Positions 20,185-29,748 are shown, counted from the first letter of the stretch. The stretch is 64,000 nucleotides of DNA from Pseudorhodoferax sp. Leaf274 (GCF_001422445.1 NZ_LMNA01000005.1:124001-188000); one strand, 5' to 3'. Notes: generated from the sequence alone by a model not told the origin. Numbers and translations: made by a program.

Positions 20185-20723
20185 GCCTTGCCCTCCTCTG
20201 CAGCCGCCTGGCGCAAACCGTCGACCAGCTGGTCGAGCTTGTCTTCGCTCATGAAGCTGCACATGGTGCGGTCGTTGACGAGCATCACGGGCGAGTCGGC
20301 GCAGGCGCCCAGGCACTCGCTCTGCTGCAGCGTGAACAGGCCATCGGCCGTGGTCTCGCCCATGCTGATGCCGAGCTTGTGCTCGAGGTGGTGCAGCGCC
20401 TTGTAGCCGTCGCGCAGCTGACACGGCAGGTTGGTGCAGACGTTCAGCTTGAAGCGGCCGACCGGCTGCTGGTTGTACATGTTGTAGAAGGTCGTGACCT
20501 CGTGCACTGCAATCGTCGGCATGCCCAGCAGGCCGCCGATAACCGTCTCGTGCTCGGGGTACACATGGCCGTGCTGCTGCTGCGCGATCGCCAGGCAGGC
20601 CATCACGGCCGATGCGCGGCCTTCATACGGGTACTTGGCGATCTCGCGCGCGAAACGGTCCAGCGTTTCCTGCGACAGCGCGGGCGCCGGCGCGGCCGGT
20701 GCGGAATGGGGAGCAGAGCTCAT
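20181..20723 (-). CDS. nuoE: NADH-quinone oxidoreductase subunit E ([2Fe-2S] N1a)
   Basis: This is a thioredoxin-like subunit next to NuoF. It has 180 residues from [14 protein letters not shown] at 20723. The [2Fe-2S] ligands are all present: Cys96 and Cys101 (CTNLPCQLR) and Cys137 and Cys141 ([10 protein letters not shown]). The four-helix N-terminal part contains [16 protein letters not shown]. It overlaps both nuoD (upstream) and nuoF (downstream) by 4 nt. Confidence 0.97.
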
Positions 20724-21973
20724 CGGTCGATCTCTCCGAACACGATGTCCAAGGTGCCGATGATGGCCACGGCATCGGCCAGCATGTGGCCGCGCGACAT
20801 CTCGTCGAGCGCAGCCAGGTGCACGAAGCCGGGCGGACGGATCTTCAGGCGGTAGGGCTTGTTGGCACCGTCGCTGACGAGGTAGATGCCGAACTCGCCC
20901 TTGGGATGCTCGACGGCGGCATAGGCCTCGCCTTCGGGCACGTGGAAACCTTCGGTGAAGAGCTTGAAGTGGTGGATCAGCTCTTCCATGTTGGCCTTCA
21001 TGCCCTCGCGCGACGGCGCCGCCACCTTGTGGTTGTCGGTGATGACGGGGCCGGGGTTCACGCGCAGCCAGTCCACGCACTGCTTGATGATGCGGTTGGA
21101 CTGGGCCAGCTCTTCCATGCGGACCAGGTAGCGGTCGTAGCTGTCGCCGGTCTTGCCGACCGGGATGTCGAAATCCATCCTGTCGTAGACGTCGTAGGGC
21201 TGCTTCTTGCGCAGGTCCCAGGCGATGCCGGAGCCGCGCAGCATCGGGCCGGTGAGGCCCAGGTTCAGCGCGCGGTCGGCGTCCATGACGCCGATGCCCA
21301 CGGTGCGCTGCTTCCAGATGCGGTTGTCGGTCAGCAGCGTGTGGTACTCGCCCAGGTAGGTCGTGAAGCGCTTGGTGAAGTCGTCGATGAAGTCCAGCAT
21401 GGACCCCTGACGGTTCTCGTTCATGCGCGCCAGCGCCTTGGCGTTCTTGATCTTGCTGACCGTGTACTGCGGCATGGTGTCCGGCAGGTCGCGGTAGACG
21501 CCGCCCGGACGGAAATAGGCCGCGTGCATGCGCGCGCCGGAGACCGCCTCGTACATGTCGAACAGGTCTTCGCGCTCGCGGAACGCGTAGATCAGGATGG
21601 TGGAGCTGCCGCAGTCGTTGCCGTGCGAGCCGAGCCACATCAGGTGGTTCAGCATGCGCGTGATCTCGGAGAACATCACGCGGATGTACTGCGCGCGGAT
21701 CGGCACCTCGATGCCCAGCAGCTTCTCGATGGCCAGGCAGTAGGCGTGCTCGTTGCACATCATCGAGACGTAGTCCAGCCGGTCCATGTAGGGCAGCGAC
21801 TGGATGAAGGTCTTGTGCTCGGCCAGCTTCTCGGTGGCGCGGTGCAGCAGGCCGATGTGCGGGTCGCAGCGTTGCACGACCTCGCCGTCGAGCTCCATCA
21901 CCAGGCGCAGCACGCCGTGCGCGGCCGGGTGCTGCGGCCCGAAGTTCAGGGTGTAGTTCTTGATTTCTGCCAT
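20720..21973 (-). CDS. nuoD: NADH-quinone oxidoreductase subunit D
   Basis: This is the hydrogenase-like subunit forming the quinone-binding pocket. It has 417 residues and is separate from nuoC, unlike the NuoCD fusion of E. coli. Conserved segments: [20 protein letters not shown], with the quinone-site His in the HPAAHG loop; [40 protein letters not shown], with the quinone Tyr; and FGEIDR at the C-terminus, the conserved end of the family. It begins 28 nt after nuoC. Confidence 0.97.
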   Translation of the reverse strand: MAEIKNYTLNFGPQHPAAHGVLRLVMELDGEVVQRCDPHIGLLHRATEKLAEHKTFIQSLPYMDRLDYVSMMCNEHAYCLAIEKLLGIEVPIRAQYIRVMFSEITRMLNHLMWLGSHGNDCGSSTILIYAFREREDLFDMYEAVSGARMHAAYFRPGGVYRDLPDTMPQYTVSKIKNAKALARMNENRQGSMLDFIDDFTKRFTTYLGEYHTLLTDNRIWKQRTVGIGVMDADRALNLGLTGPMLRGSGIAWDLRKKQPYDVYDRMDFDIPVGKTGDSYDRYLVRMEELAQSNRIIKQCVDWLRVNPGPVITDNHKVAAPSREGMKANMEELIHHFKLFTEGFHVPEGEAYAAVEHPKGEFGIYLVSDGANKPYRLKIRPPGFVHLAALDEMSRGHMLADAVAIIGTLDIVFGEIDR

Positions 21974-22001
21974 GGGGTGTCCGCGGGTCGGCCTCGCGCC
22001 T

Positions 22002-22610
22002 TCAGTGCAGGCCGCCGTAGTTGTCTTCGCGGATCACGCGGGGCGTGATCTCGCGCGGCTCGATGGTCACCGGCTGGTAGACCACGCGGCGCAACTCTTC
22101 GTCGTAGCGCATCTCGACATGGCCCGACAGCGGGAAGTCCTTGCGGAACGGGTGGCCGATGAAGCCGTAGTCGGTCAGGATGCGGCGCAGGTCGATGTGG
22201 CCGTCGAACAGGATGCCGTACAGGTCGAAGGCCTCGCGCTCGAACCAGTTGGCCGAGGCCCACAGGTGCATGACGGACGGCAGCATGGGCAGGTCGTCGT
22301 CGGCGCAGAACACCTTCACGCGCAGGCGCTGGTTCAGGCTGACCGACAGCAGGTGCGAGACCACGCAGAAGCGCAGACCTTCCCAGACGCTGTCGCGGTA
22401 GGCCGAGTAGTCCACGCCGCACAGGTCGATGAGCTGCTCGAACCTGCAGCCGGGCGCATCGCGCAGGGTCTGCATGGCATCGATGTAGTCGGCTGCCTTC
22501 ACGGTCAGCGTGAGTTCGCCGCGCACGAGGGCCAGCGCATGCACCTTGTCGCCCAGCGTCGTGGCAACAGTGTCCTTCAGGACTTCAAGATCAACAGCAA
22601 AGACGGTCAT
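22002..22610 (-). CDS. nuoC: NADH-quinone oxidoreductase subunit C
   Basis: This is the 30-kDa-type subunit of the peripheral arm. It has 202 residues. The family core is visible in [35 protein letters not shown] and the signature [20 protein letters not shown], followed by [20 protein letters not shown]. It starts 3 nt after nuoB and lies 28 nt before nuoD. Confidence 0.97.
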   Translation of the reverse strand: MTVFAVDLEVLKDTVATTLGDKVHALALVRGELTLTVKAADYIDAMQTLRDAPGCRFEQLIDLCGVDYSAYRDSVWEGLRFCVVSHLLSVSLNQRLRVKVFCADDDLPMLPSVMHLWASANWFEREAFDLYGILFDGHIDLRRILTDYGFIGHPFRKDFPLSGHVEMRYDEELRRVVYQPVTIEPREITPRVIREDNYGGLH

Positions 22611-22613
22611 GGA

Positions 22614-23096
22614 TCAGACGCGGGCGATGGTTTGGGTGCGGCGGATCTTCTGCTGCAGCTGGATGATCCCGTAGATCAATGCTTCTGCCGTGGGCGGGCA
22701 ACCCGGCACGTAGACGTCCACCGGCACGATGCGGTCGCAGCCGCGCACCACCGAATAGCTGTAGTGGTAATAGCCACCGCCATTGGCGCACGAGCCCATG
22801 GACAGCACCCAGCGCGGCTCGGCCATCTGGTCGTAGACCTTGCGCAGCGCCGGCGCCATCTTGTTGCACAGCGTGCCGGCCACGATCATCAAGTCGGACT
22901 GGCGCGGGCTGGCGCGGAACACCTCGGCGCCGAAGCGGCCGATGTCGTAGCGCGCAGCGGCCGCATGCATCATCTCGACCGCGCAGCACGCCAGACCGAA
23001 GGTCATGGGCCACAACGAGCCGGTCTTGGCCCAGTTCACGACCGCGTCATACGAGGTCGTGACGAAGCCTTCCTTGAATACGCCTTCAATGGCCAT
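22614..23096 (-). CDS. nuoB: NADH-quinone oxidoreductase subunit B (cluster N2)
   Basis: This subunit holds the terminal [4Fe-4S] cluster N2 that reduces quinone. It has 160 residues. The tandem cysteines Cys37-Cys38 ([11 protein letters not shown]), Cys103 ([10 protein letters not shown]) and Cys133 ([11 protein letters not shown]) are all present. It is 27 nt after nuoA and 3 nt before nuoC. Confidence 0.97.
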   Translation of the reverse strand: MAIEGVFKEGFVTTSYDAVVNWAKTGSLWPMTFGLACCAVEMMHAAAARYDIGRFGAEVFRASPRQSDLMIVAGTLCNKMAPALRKVYDQMAEPRWVLSMGSCANGGGYYHYSYSVVRGCDRIVPVDVYVPGCPPTAEALIYGIIQLQQKIRRTQTIARV

Positions 23097-23123
23097 AGCT
23101 AATCTCCAGTTGCCCGAACAGGA

Positions 23124-23483
23124 TCATTCCCAGTCCAGGGCACCCTTCTTCCACTCGTAGACGAACCCGACGACCAGGATCGCCAGGAACATGACGACGG
23201 CCCAGAAACCGACGACGCCCACGTCCTTCAGCGCCACGGCCCAGGGAAACAGGAACGCGATCTCGAGGTCGAACAGGATGAACAGGATGGCGACGAGGTA
23301 GTAGCGCACATCGAACTTCATGCGCGCGTTCTCGAAGGCCTCGAAGCCGCATTCATACGGCGAATTCTTGGCCGCGTCGGGCCGGTTGGGGCCGAGCAGA
23401 TAGCCCAGAACCTGCGGTGCGATGCCTACACCAATGCCTACCAGGATGAACAAAAGGACTGGGAGGTACTGGCCGAGGTTCAT
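23124..23483 (-). CDS. nuoA: NADH-quinone oxidoreductase subunit A
   Basis: This is a three-helix membrane subunit and the first gene of the operon. It has 119 residues, shorter at the N-terminus than E. coli NuoA (147). Core motifs: [40 protein letters not shown] and [20 protein letters not shown]. The start at 23483 follows a GGAGG-like purine box. Upstream is a strong hairpin and then tRNA-Leu, with no obvious intrinsic terminator between them. The operon may therefore be read in part from the secG-tRNA promoter. Confidence 0.97.
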   Translation of the reverse strand: MNLGQYLPVLLFILVGIGVGIAPQVLGYLLGPNRPDAAKNSPYECGFEAFENARMKFDVRYYLVAILFILFDLEIAFLFPWAVALKDVGVVGFWAVVMFLAILVVGFVYEWKKGALDWE

Positions 23484-23506
23484 CTGGAGGACTTCTTCAC
23501 CGCTGC

Positions 23507-23542
23507 GTCGGCATGCAAGCCCGGGGAGGGTTGCATGCCGAC
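23507..23542 (-). promoter_or_regulatory. Long perfect stem-loop between tRNA-Leu and nuoA
   Basis: GTCGGCATGCAA (23507-23518) pairs perfectly with TTGCATGCCGAC (23531-23542). Three further G-C pairs can form inside with one bulged base, giving a stem of about 15 bp. It begins 6 nt after the tRNA CCA end and ends about 23 nt before the nuoA start. No U-run follows on the minus strand, so it is not a classical terminator. A processing or stability element, or an attenuator, is more likely. Confidence 0.6.
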
Positions 23543-23548
23543 TTATGT

Positions 23549-23633
23549 TGGTGCCGTCGGCGAGACTCGAACTCGCACAGCTTTCGCCACTACCCCCTCA
23601 AGATAGCGTGTCTACCAATTTCACCACGACGGC
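23549..23633 (-). tRNA. tRNA-Leu (anticodon GAG)
   Basis: The minus strand folds as an 85-nt type II tRNA, including an encoded CCA end. The acceptor arms GCCGTCG and CGACGGC are fully paired and followed by A and CCA. The anticodon stem CTATC/GGTAG encloses the loop TTGAGGG with anticodon GAG, reading CUC and CUU leucine codons. The long variable arm expected for tRNA-Leu is present, and the T arm is GCGAG-TTCGAGT-CTCGC. secG followed by tRNA-Leu(GAG) is also the order in E. coli (secG-leuU), so the linkage is old. Confidence 0.95.
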
Positions 23634-23713
23634 GGTTTTGTCGTGTCTGGATGGCATGAGGAACATCGCTCTTGTCGAGCTAGTTTTTGGCTTTCCAGAC
23701 AGCATTCGAGTTT

Positions 23714-23752
23714 ACCCTGAAACCACAGGGTTCCCCGGGTGACGCCGGGGAA
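23714..23752 (-). terminator. Two adjoining hairpins downstream of secG
   Basis: Reading the minus strand after secG, the first hairpin pairs TTCCCCGG (23752-23745) with CCGGGGAA (23738-23731). The next pairs ACCCTG (23731-23726) with CAGGGT (23719-23714). Both stems are perfect and separated by 6-nt loops. There is no strong U-tract, so termination would be partial, or the hairpins may protect the secG mRNA end and mark a processing site before the tRNA. Confidence 0.4.
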
Positions 23753-23789
23753 ATTTAGCGGGTGCGCCAGATGGCGTGCCCGCACTGCA

Positions 23790-24179
23790 TCACTGCGTCG
23801 GGATCTGGCCCGCGCCCGATGCAGGAACAGCCGGCGCCGCCGGTGCGGAAGGCGCGGAGACACCCGATCCCGGAATCTGCGACGCCGGCGCCGGAGCCTC
23901 TTGCACTGCACGCTCCAGGACGCTGCCGGAGCTCGTCGGCTGGCGGTTGCCGAAGTAGGCGAGCGCCAGCGTCGCGACGAAGAACACGACAGCCAGCACC
24001 GCCGTGGTACGCGACAGGAAGTTGGCGCTGCCGCTGGCGCCGAACAGGCTGCCGGCACTGCCGCTGCCGAAGGCGGCGCCCATGTCCGCCCCCTTGCCAT
24101 GCTGCACCAGGATCAAACCGATCATCCCGAGGGCGGACAGGATCTGCACCGCCAGGACCAACTTCAACAACACGTTCAT
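23790..24179 (-). CDS. secG: Preprotein translocase subunit SecG
   Basis: This is the small membrane subunit that assists SecYE protein export. It has 129 residues. The two membrane helices are LLKLVLAVQILSALGMIGLI and TTAVLAVVFFVATLALAYFG. Between them is the conserved LVQHGKGADMGAAFGSGSAG, with the usual GSLFGASGSANFLSR region. The C-terminus has a Pro/Ala/Gln-rich tail of about 45 residues, common in beta-proteobacterial SecG. It lies 24 nt after tpiA and upstream of tRNA-Leu. Confidence 0.95.
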   Translation of the reverse strand: MNVLLKLVLAVQILSALGMIGLILVQHGKGADMGAAFGSGSAGSLFGASGSANFLSRTTAVLAVVFFVATLALAYFGNRQPTSSGSVLERAVQEAPAPASQIPGSGVSAPSAPAAPAVPASGAGQIPTQ

Positions 24180-24203
24180 CTCTGCAAAACCTCTTCAGTG
24201 CCT

Positions 24204-24959
24204 TCAGCGGGCAGCGGCCACGATGGCCAGGAAATCCGGAACCTTCAGCGACGCGCCGCCGATCAGGCCGCCGTCGATGTCGGGCTGGGCCAGCAGGCTG
24301 GCCGCGTTCGATGCGTTCATGCTGCCGCCATACAGCAGCGGGATGCGGTCGGCATGGCTGCTGGCCGCCGCCAGCTGCGCGCGCAGCACGGCATGCACCT
24401 GCTGGGCCTGCTCGGGCGAGGCGGTCTTGCCGGTGCCGATGGCCCAGACGGGCTCGTAGGCCACCACGATCTCGGTGATGCAATGGCCGTTCACATGGAT
24501 GACGGCGGCCAGCTGGCGCCGCACCACTTCTTCGGTCTGGCCGGCTTCGCGCTCGGCCAGCGTCTCGCCGACGCAGACGATGGGCGTGATGCCCGCCGCA
24601 AGCGCACGCTGCGCCTTGGCGGCGACGACCTCGTCGGTCTCGCCGTGGTATTGGCGGCGTTCGGAATGGCCGACGATGGCGTAGCGCACGCCGAAATCGC
24701 GCAGCATGTCGGCGCTGATCTCGCCCGTGTAGGCACCGCTGGCATGCTGCGACACATCCTGCGCGCCGGCCTGCACCGCGGCCTGGCCAGCCAGCCAGCC
24801 CTGCAGCGCCGCGAAGTACGGTGCCGGCACGCACATGGCCACGTCGCACGCCGCAGGCGCGGCAACCAGGCCTTCGAGCACGCCGCGCACCAGCGCTTCG
24901 CTGCCCGCCAGGCTGGCGTTCATCTTCCAGTTGCCTGCAATCAGTTTCTTGTTGCTCAT
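24204..24959 (-). CDS. tpiA: Triosephosphate isomerase
   Basis: This glycolytic enzyme interconverts dihydroxyacetone phosphate and glyceraldehyde 3-phosphate. It has 251 residues, the usual length. The start [16 protein letters not shown] at 24959 places the catalytic Asn/Lys motif GNWKMN at residues 9-14. The catalytic His is in [15 protein letters not shown], the catalytic Glu in [20 protein letters not shown] ([11 protein letters not shown] signature), and the phosphate loop in [18 protein letters not shown]. The tpiA-secG order is widespread. It sits 5 nt after the quinone oxidoreductase gene, so the two are co-transcribed. Confidence 0.97.
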   Translation of the reverse strand: MSNKKLIAGNWKMNASLAGSEALVRGVLEGLVAAPAACDVAMCVPAPYFAALQGWLAGQAAVQAGAQDVSQHASGAYTGEISADMLRDFGVRYAIVGHSERRQYHGETDEVVAAKAQRALAAGITPIVCVGETLAEREAGQTEEVVRRQLAAVIHVNGHCITEIVVAYEPVWAIGTGKTASPEQAQQVHAVLRAQLAAASSHADRIPLLYGGSMNASNAASLLAQPDIDGGLIGGASLKVPDFLAIVAAAR

Positions 24960-24964
24960 CTCGC

Positions 24965-25951
24965 TCACCAGGTCAGGACGATCTTGCCGATGTGCTGGTT
25001 CGACTCCATCAGCGTGTGGGCCTGCGCCGCATCCGCCGCGGCGAAGCGGCTGTGGATCACAGGCTTGATGCGGCCGGCTTCGATCAACGGCCACACATGG
25101 CGGCGCAGCGACTGCGCAATCGCCGCCTTGAAGGCCACCGGCCGCGGCCGCAGCGTGGAGCCGGTCACCGTCAGGCGGCGGCGCAGCACCAGGCCGGCAT
25201 TGACCTCGGCCTTGGTGCCGCCCTGCACCGCGATGATGACCAGCCGGCCATCCTCGGCCAGGCAATCGATCTCGCGCGCCACATAGGCACCGGCCACCAT
25301 GTCCAGGATCACGTCGACCCCCTTGCCGTCGGTCAGCTTGCGCGCTTGCTCGGCGAAATCGGCGGTCTTGTAGTTGATCGCATGGTCGGCGCCCAGCGCC
25401 AGGCAGGCGGCGCACTTCTCGTCGCTGCCGGCCGTCACGATCACGCGCGCACCCAGCGCCTTGCCCAGCTGGATGGCGGTGACGCCGATGCCGCTGGTGC
25501 CGCCCTGTACCAACAGGGTCTCGCCGGCCTGCAGGCGCGCACGGTCGAACACGTTGCTCCAGACCGTGAAGAAGGTCTCCGGCAGGCTGGCGCCCTCCTC
25601 GTCGCTGAGGCCCGCCGGCACCGGCAGGCACTGCGCGATCGGCGCCACGCACAGTTCGGCATAGCCGCCGCCGGCCACGAGCGCGCAGACGCGGTCGCCG
25701 ATGTTCAGGCCCGCGGTGCGCAGTTCGTCGGCGTCGCCGGCCTCGATGACGCCCGCCACTTCCAGGCCGGGAATGTCGGACGCACCCGGCGGCACCGGGT
25801 AGTTGCCGGTGCGCTGCAGCACGTCGGGCCGGTTCACGCCGCTGGCACGCACGCGCAGCAACACCTCGCCGGCACCCGCCACCGGGTCCGGACGCTCGGC
25901 CAACTGCAGCACCTCGGGGGCGCCAGGGGTCGTGATCTCAATCGCTTTCAT
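24965..25951 (-). CDS. NAD(P)H-quinone oxidoreductase, zeta-crystallin/PIG3-like MDR
   Basis: This is a zinc-free medium-chain reductase expected to use NADPH to reduce quinones or other enones in the cytosol. It has 328 residues from [16 protein letters not shown] at 25951, preceded by a GAGGA box. It shows the MDR quinone-reductase features [20 protein letters not shown] (N-terminal GroES-like domain), [12 protein letters not shown] and the Rossmann motif [20 protein letters not shown]. Zinc ligands are missing as expected. The INYKTADF and [14 protein letters not shown] segments resemble the PIG3/Qor group. It lies 94 nt after pnp and 5 nt before tpiA. Confidence 0.9.
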   Translation of the reverse strand: MKAIEITTPGAPEVLQLAERPDPVAGAGEVLLRVRASGVNRPDVLQRTGNYPVPPGASDIPGLEVAGVIEAGDADELRTAGLNIGDRVCALVAGGGYAELCVAPIAQCLPVPAGLSDEEGASLPETFFTVWSNVFDRARLQAGETLLVQGGTSGIGVTAIQLGKALGARVIVTAGSDEKCAACLALGADHAINYKTADFAEQARKLTDGKGVDVILDMVAGAYVAREIDCLAEDGRLVIIAVQGGTKAEVNAGLVLRRRLTVTGSTLRPRPVAFKAAIAQSLRRHVWPLIEAGRIKPVIHSRFAAADAAQAHTLMESNQHIGKIVLTW

Positions 25952-26045
25952 CGCGAGTCCTCGAAAGTACAAGGCACCAGCCCGGCGTCACCGCGGCCGG
26001 TGCGGTGCGCCGCGTCAAGCGGACGCGGCACGTCGCAACGCAGGC

Positions 26046-28208
26046 TTACTCGGGCTGGCCGGGTGCGGCATCGACCGGCGCGGACACCGGTGCGGGCGCG
26101 TGCGCCTGCGGTGCCGAGCGGTCCAGCAGCGCCTTCAGCGACAGCTTGATGCGGCCCTTCTCGTCGGTCTCGAGCACCTTGACCTTCACGATCTGGCCTT
26201 CGGTCAGGTAGTCCGTGACCTTCTCGACGCGCTCGTGCGCGATCTGGCTGATGTGCAGCAGGCCGTCCTTGCCGGGCAGCAGGTTGACCAGCGCGCCGAA
26301 GTCCAGGATCTTGGTGACCGGGCCTTCATAGACCTTGCCGATCTCGACCTCGGCCGTGATCTGCTCGATGCGGCGCTTGGCTTCCTCGGCCTTGGCCGGA
26401 TCGCTGGACGCGATGGTGATGGTGCCGTCTTCGTCGATGTTGATCTGCGTGCCGGTCTCTTCGGTCAGCGCGCGGATCACCGAGCCACCCTTGCCGATCA
26501 CGTCGCGGATCTTCTCGGGGTTGATCTTCATCGTGAACAGGCGCGGCGCGAAGCTGGAAATCTCGGTCTTGGCCGTGCCCATGGCTTCCTGCATCTTGCC
26601 CAGGATGTGCATGCGGGCTTCCTTGGCCTGGGCCAGCGCGACCTGCATGATTTCCTTGGTGATGCCCTGGATCTTGATGTCCATCTGCAGCGCGGTCACG
26701 CCATTGGTCGTGCCGGCCACCTTGAAGTCCATGTCGCCCAGGTGATCTTCATCGCCCAGGATGTCGGTCAGCACCGCGAAACGGTTGCCGTCCTTGATCA
26801 GGCCCATGGCGATGCCGGCCACGTGCGCCTTCAGCGGCACGCCGGCGTCCATCATCGACAGGCAGCCGCCGCAGACCGAAGCCATCGACGAGGAGCCGTT
26901 GGACTCGGTGATCTCGCTGACCACGCGCACGGTGTACGGGAAGTCTTCCTTGGTCGGCAGCACCGCCACCAGGGCGCGCTTGGCCAGGCGGCCATGGCCG
27001 ATCTCGCGGCGCTTCGGGCTACCCACACGACCCGTTTCGCCGGTGGCGAACGGAGGCATGTTGTAGTGCAGCATGAAGCGGTCTTCGTAGTCGCCCGACA
27101 GTGCGTCGATGCGCTGCGCGTCGCGCTCGGTGCCCAGCGTGGTGACCACCAGTGCCTGCGTCTCGCCGCGCGTGAACAGCGCCGAGCCGTGGGTGCGCGG
27201 CAGCACGCTGTTGCGGATCTCGATGGGGCGCACGGTGCGCGTGTCGCGGCCGTCGATGCGCGGCTCGCCGGCCAGGATCTGGCCGCGCACGATGCGCGCT
27301 TCGATGTCGAACAGCAGGCCTTCGACCTTGACGCTGTCGAACTCGGTGCCGTCGGCCTTCAGCGCGGCCAGCACGTCGGCATAGGCGGCGCGGGTGGCTT
27401 CGGTGCGGGCCTGTTTGTTGCGCAGCTGGTAGGCGGCGCGCAGCTTCTCTTCGGCGGCGGCGGTGACCTTGGCGATCAGCGCTTCGTCGCGCGCGGGGGC
27501 CTGCCAGTTCCAGACCGGCTTGCCGGCGTCGCGCACGAGCTCGTGGATGGCCTCGATGGCGATGCGGGCCTGCTCATGGCCGAACACCACGCCGCCGAGC
27601 ATGACTTCCTCGCTCAGTTGCTGGGCTTCGGACTCGACCATCAGCACGGCAGCTTCGGTGCCGGCGACCACCAGGTCCAGCACGGAATCCTTGCGCGCGG
27701 TCTGGCCCGGGTTCAACACGTACTGGCCGTTGACATAGCCCACGCGGGCCGCGCCGATGGGGCCGGCGAACGGGATGCCGCTGACCGACAGCGCTGCGCT
27801 GACGGCGACCATGGCGGCGATGTCGGCATCGACCTCGGGGTTCAGCGACAGCGTATGGATGACCACATGCACTTCGTTGAAGAAGCCTTCGGGAAACAGC
27901 GGGCGGATCGGGCGGTCGATCAGGCGGCTGGTCAGCGTCTCGTACTCGCTGGGGCGGCCTTCGCGCTTGAAGAAGCTGCCCGGGATCTTGCCGGCGGCGT
28001 AGCCCTTTTCCAGGTAGTCGACGGTCAGCGGGAAGAAGTCCTGGCCGGGCTTGCCGGTGGTCTTGCCAACGACCGTGGCCAGCACCACGGTGCCGTCCAT
28101 GTCCAGCAGCACGGCGCCGGTGGACTGGCGTGCGACCTCGCCGGTCTCCATGCGGACGGTGTGGTTGCCCCACTGGAAGGTCTTGGTGACTTTATTGAAC
28201 ATCGTCAT
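26046..28208 (-). CDS. pnp: Polyribonucleotide nucleotidyltransferase (PNPase)
   Basis: This is a 3'-5' phosphorolytic exoribonuclease of the RNA degradosome. It has 720 residues (E. coli 711). Two RNase PH domains are present: [20 protein letters not shown] at the N-terminus, and [20 protein letters not shown] with [16 protein letters not shown] in the second. Then come the KH domain ([20 protein letters not shown]) and the S1 domain ([20 protein letters not shown]). A short Ala/Pro-rich tail ends it. A clear AGGAG box precedes the ATG. It follows rpsO as in most proteobacteria, with a terminator-like hairpin and a second long hairpin in between. Confidence 0.98.
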   Translation of the reverse strand: MTMFNKVTKTFQWGNHTVRMETGEVARQSTGAVLLDMDGTVVLATVVGKTTGKPGQDFFPLTVDYLEKGYAAGKIPGSFFKREGRPSEYETLTSRLIDRPIRPLFPEGFFNEVHVVIHTLSLNPEVDADIAAMVAVSAALSVSGIPFAGPIGAARVGYVNGQYVLNPGQTARKDSVLDLVVAGTEAAVLMVESEAQQLSEEVMLGGVVFGHEQARIAIEAIHELVRDAGKPVWNWQAPARDEALIAKVTAAAEEKLRAAYQLRNKQARTEATRAAYADVLAALKADGTEFDSVKVEGLLFDIEARIVRGQILAGEPRIDGRDTRTVRPIEIRNSVLPRTHGSALFTRGETQALVVTTLGTERDAQRIDALSGDYEDRFMLHYNMPPFATGETGRVGSPKRREIGHGRLAKRALVAVLPTKEDFPYTVRVVSEITESNGSSSMASVCGGCLSMMDAGVPLKAHVAGIAMGLIKDGNRFAVLTDILGDEDHLGDMDFKVAGTTNGVTALQMDIKIQGITKEIMQVALAQAKEARMHILGKMQEAMGTAKTEISSFAPRLFTMKINPEKIRDVIGKGGSVIRALTEETGTQINIDEDGTITIASSDPAKAEEAKRRIEQITAEVEIGKVYEGPVTKILDFGALVNLLPGKDGLLHISQIAHERVEKVTDYLTEGQIVKVKVLETDEKGRIKLSLKALLDRSAPQAHAPAPVSAPVDAAPGQPE

Positions 28209-28282
28209 GCGGTACTCCTCTTGGTTTCAGCGCGGCGTCGTGCCGGGCCGGGATGGAGACAGCGCCTGCGAAGGGACGATGC

Positions 28283-28322
28283 CATTCCACAAGAAACCGC
28301 GGCGCGGGCCGCTTGTGGAATG
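28283..28322 (-). promoter_or_regulatory. pnp leader stem-loop (candidate RNase III/autoregulation site)
   Basis: CATTCCACAAG (28283-28293) and CTTGTGGAATG (28312-28322) form a perfect 11-bp stem, with GC-rich complementary bases inside that can extend it. It lies 75 nt upstream of the pnp start. In E. coli a leader hairpin at this place is cut by RNase III, and PNPase then represses its own mRNA. The same role here is inferred from position and shape. Confidence 0.5.
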
Positions 28323-28381
28323 ACACAGCGCGTACCTTGCGCGCGGCATCTGTCGGTAGGTGGTCGGGTTTTGAAGTGCAA

Positions 28382-28413
28382 AGCGCCTGAGCCAGCGAAC
28401 CAACTCAGGCGCT
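28382..28413 (-). terminator. Hairpin after rpsO (partial terminator)
   Basis: AGCGCCTGAG (28382-28391) pairs perfectly with CTCAGGCGCT (28404-28413), a 10-bp GC-rich stem with a 12-nt loop, starting 22 nt after the rpsO stop. On the minus strand it is followed only by TTTGCACTTC, so termination is probably incomplete, allowing read-through into pnp. Confidence 0.55.
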
Positions 28414-28434
28414 CGAACCTTCAGGCCCTGCGAA

Positions 28435-28701
28435 TTACTTGCGCAGGCCGAGCTTGGCGATCAGGGCCGCGTAGCGGTCGTGGTCCTTGGCGTTCAGGTA
28501 GTCCAGCAGCTTGCGACGGCGGCTCACCATGCGCAGCAGGCCGCGGCGACCGTGGTGGTCCTTGGCGTGCGTCTTGAAGTGGGGGGTGAGTTCGTTGATG
28601 CGTGCGGTCAGCAGCGCGACTTGAACTTCGGGGCTGCCAGTGTCGTTGGCGGCGCGGGCGTTGGCCTGGACGACCTCGGCCTTGATGGATGCTGCAATCA
28701 T
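28435..28701 (-). CDS. rpsO: 30S ribosomal protein S15
   Basis: This is a primary 16S rRNA-binding protein of the small subunit. It has 88 residues (89 in E. coli). It shows the family core [40 protein letters not shown] and [20 protein letters not shown], ending LIAKLGLRK. It is upstream of pnp, the conserved order. A perfect TATAAT box and a hairpin leader lie upstream. Confidence 0.98.
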   Translation of the reverse strand: MIAASIKAEVVQANARAANDTGSPEVQVALLTARINELTPHFKTHAKDHHGRRGLLRMVSRRRKLLDYLNAKDHDRYAALIAKLGLRK

Positions 28702-28801
28702 GGAATTTCCAGGATGTGCCGAGAGACCCGAGGTCCTTGGCGCCGCTGGTCCATCGGGTGGTCCATCTGGCGCAAGGGCAGGTTCCGGCGGTTTTCACTT
28801 G

Positions 28802-28829
28802 CGTTGGCCGACGGAACTGACGGCCAACG
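28802..28829 (-). promoter_or_regulatory. rpsO leader hairpin
   Basis: CGTTGGCCG (28802-28810) pairs perfectly with CGGCCAACG (28821-28829). It lies in the 5' leader about 100 nt before the rpsO start and just after the predicted transcription start. S15 is known to bind structured elements in its own leader in several bacterial groups. Whether this hairpin is such an element is unproven. Confidence 0.4.
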
Positions 28830-28857
28830 TGCGCCTTGCAGGAAGCAAAGCCCGCGG

Positions 28858-28863
28858 ATTATA
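28858..28863 (-). promoter_or_regulatory. Consensus -10 box of the rpsO promoter
   Basis: On the minus strand the hexamer is TATAAT, a perfect -10 element, 157 nt upstream of the rpsO start and 10 bp beyond the end of the metalloprotease gene. No good -35 box is visible at 16-18 nt (the sequence there is GC-rich, CCAGCG). It is an AT-rich island in GC-rich surroundings, which supports the call. Confidence 0.5.
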
Positions 28864-28872
28864 GCCCGGCGC

Positions 28873-29748
28873 TCAAAGGGCGCTGGCCGAGAAGGTGTCG
28901 CAGGCCTTGACGCTGCCGGTCTTGAGGCCGTTGGAGAACCAGCGCTGGCGCTGCGCGCTGCTGCCGTGCGTGAAGCTTTCGGGCACCACGGCGCCCCCGC
29001 TGCCGCGCTGCAAGGCGTCGTCGCCGATCTTGGCTGCGGCGTTCATGGCCGATTCGATGTCGCCGTTCTCCAGGATCTGCCGGGCGTCCTGCGCCCGGTT
29101 GGCCCAGACGCCAGCGAAACAGTCGGCCTGCAGCTCCAGCTTGACGCTCATGGCGTTGTACTGCGCCTGGCCCATGCGCTGGCGCATCTCGTCCATCTTG
29201 CCGCTGATGCCCAGCAGGTTCTGCACGTGGTGCCCCACCTCGTGCGCGATCACATAGGCCTGGGCGAACTCGCCGGGCGCGCCCAGGCGGTTCTTCAGCG
29301 TCTCGTAGAAGCCCAGGTCGATGTAGACCTTCTGGTCGGCCGGGCAGTAGAACGGCCCCATCGCCGCCTGGCCCTGGCCGCAGGCCGTGCGCGTGGCGCC
29401 GCGGAACAACACCAGCTTGGGGTCGCTGTACTGGCCGCCGGCCTCGCTGAACAGCTTGCGCCAGACGTCCTCGGTGTCGGCCAGCACGGTGGAGACGAAC
29501 TTGGCCATCTGGTCGTCCGCCGGCGGGCGCTGGGCGGGCGCCTGCTGCTGCTCGACCACCGGCCCGCCCCCGCTGAGCATGCCCAGCAGGGTCAGCGGAT
29601 TGACGCCCAGCACCCAGCCGCCCACCAGCGCGATGACGATGGTGCCGATGCCGATGCTGCGGCCGCCGAACACGGGACCGCCACCGCCGCCCCCCTGCCC
29701 GCGCCGGTCTTCGACGTTCTCGGATTCCCGATTTCCTTCCCAGCGCAT
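28873..29748 (-). CDS. ypfJ: YpfJ-type neutral zinc metallopeptidase
   Basis: This is a membrane-anchored putative zinc protease of 291 residues. The start at 29748 gives MRWEGNRESENVEDRRGQ, then a Gly-rich stretch, a single hydrophobic anchor (about 31-50, SIGIGTIVIALVGGWVLGVN) and a Gln/Pro linker. The catalytic core has HEVGHH at residues 169-174, with Glu170 as base, and a downstream KLELQADCFAGVWAN segment supplying the third ligand. FYCPADQKVYIDLGFYETL is the family's conserved lead-in. The family (PF04228) is conserved, but its substrate is unknown. It is divergent from the cyclase gene. Confidence 0.92.
   Translation of the reverse strand: MRWEGNRESENVEDRRGQGGGGGGPVFGGRSIGIGTIVIALVGGWVLGVNPLTLLGMLSGGGPVVEQQQAPAQRPPADDQMAKFVSTVLADTEDVWRKLFSEAGGQYSDPKLVLFRGATRTACGQGQAAMGPFYCPADQKVYIDLGFYETLKNRLGAPGEFAQAYVIAHEVGHHVQNLLGISGKMDEMRQRMGQAQYNAMSVKLELQADCFAGVWANRAQDARQILENGDIESAMNAAAKIGDDALQRGSGGAVVPESFTHGSSAQRQRWFSNGLKTGSVKACDTFSASAL

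Noticed and set aside
23634-23789. Search for a strong promoter between secG and tRNA-Leu
   Set aside because: Only hairpins and an interrupted GTCTGGA/TCCAGAC repeat (23645-23700) were seen. No convincing -35/-10 pair was found on the minus strand.
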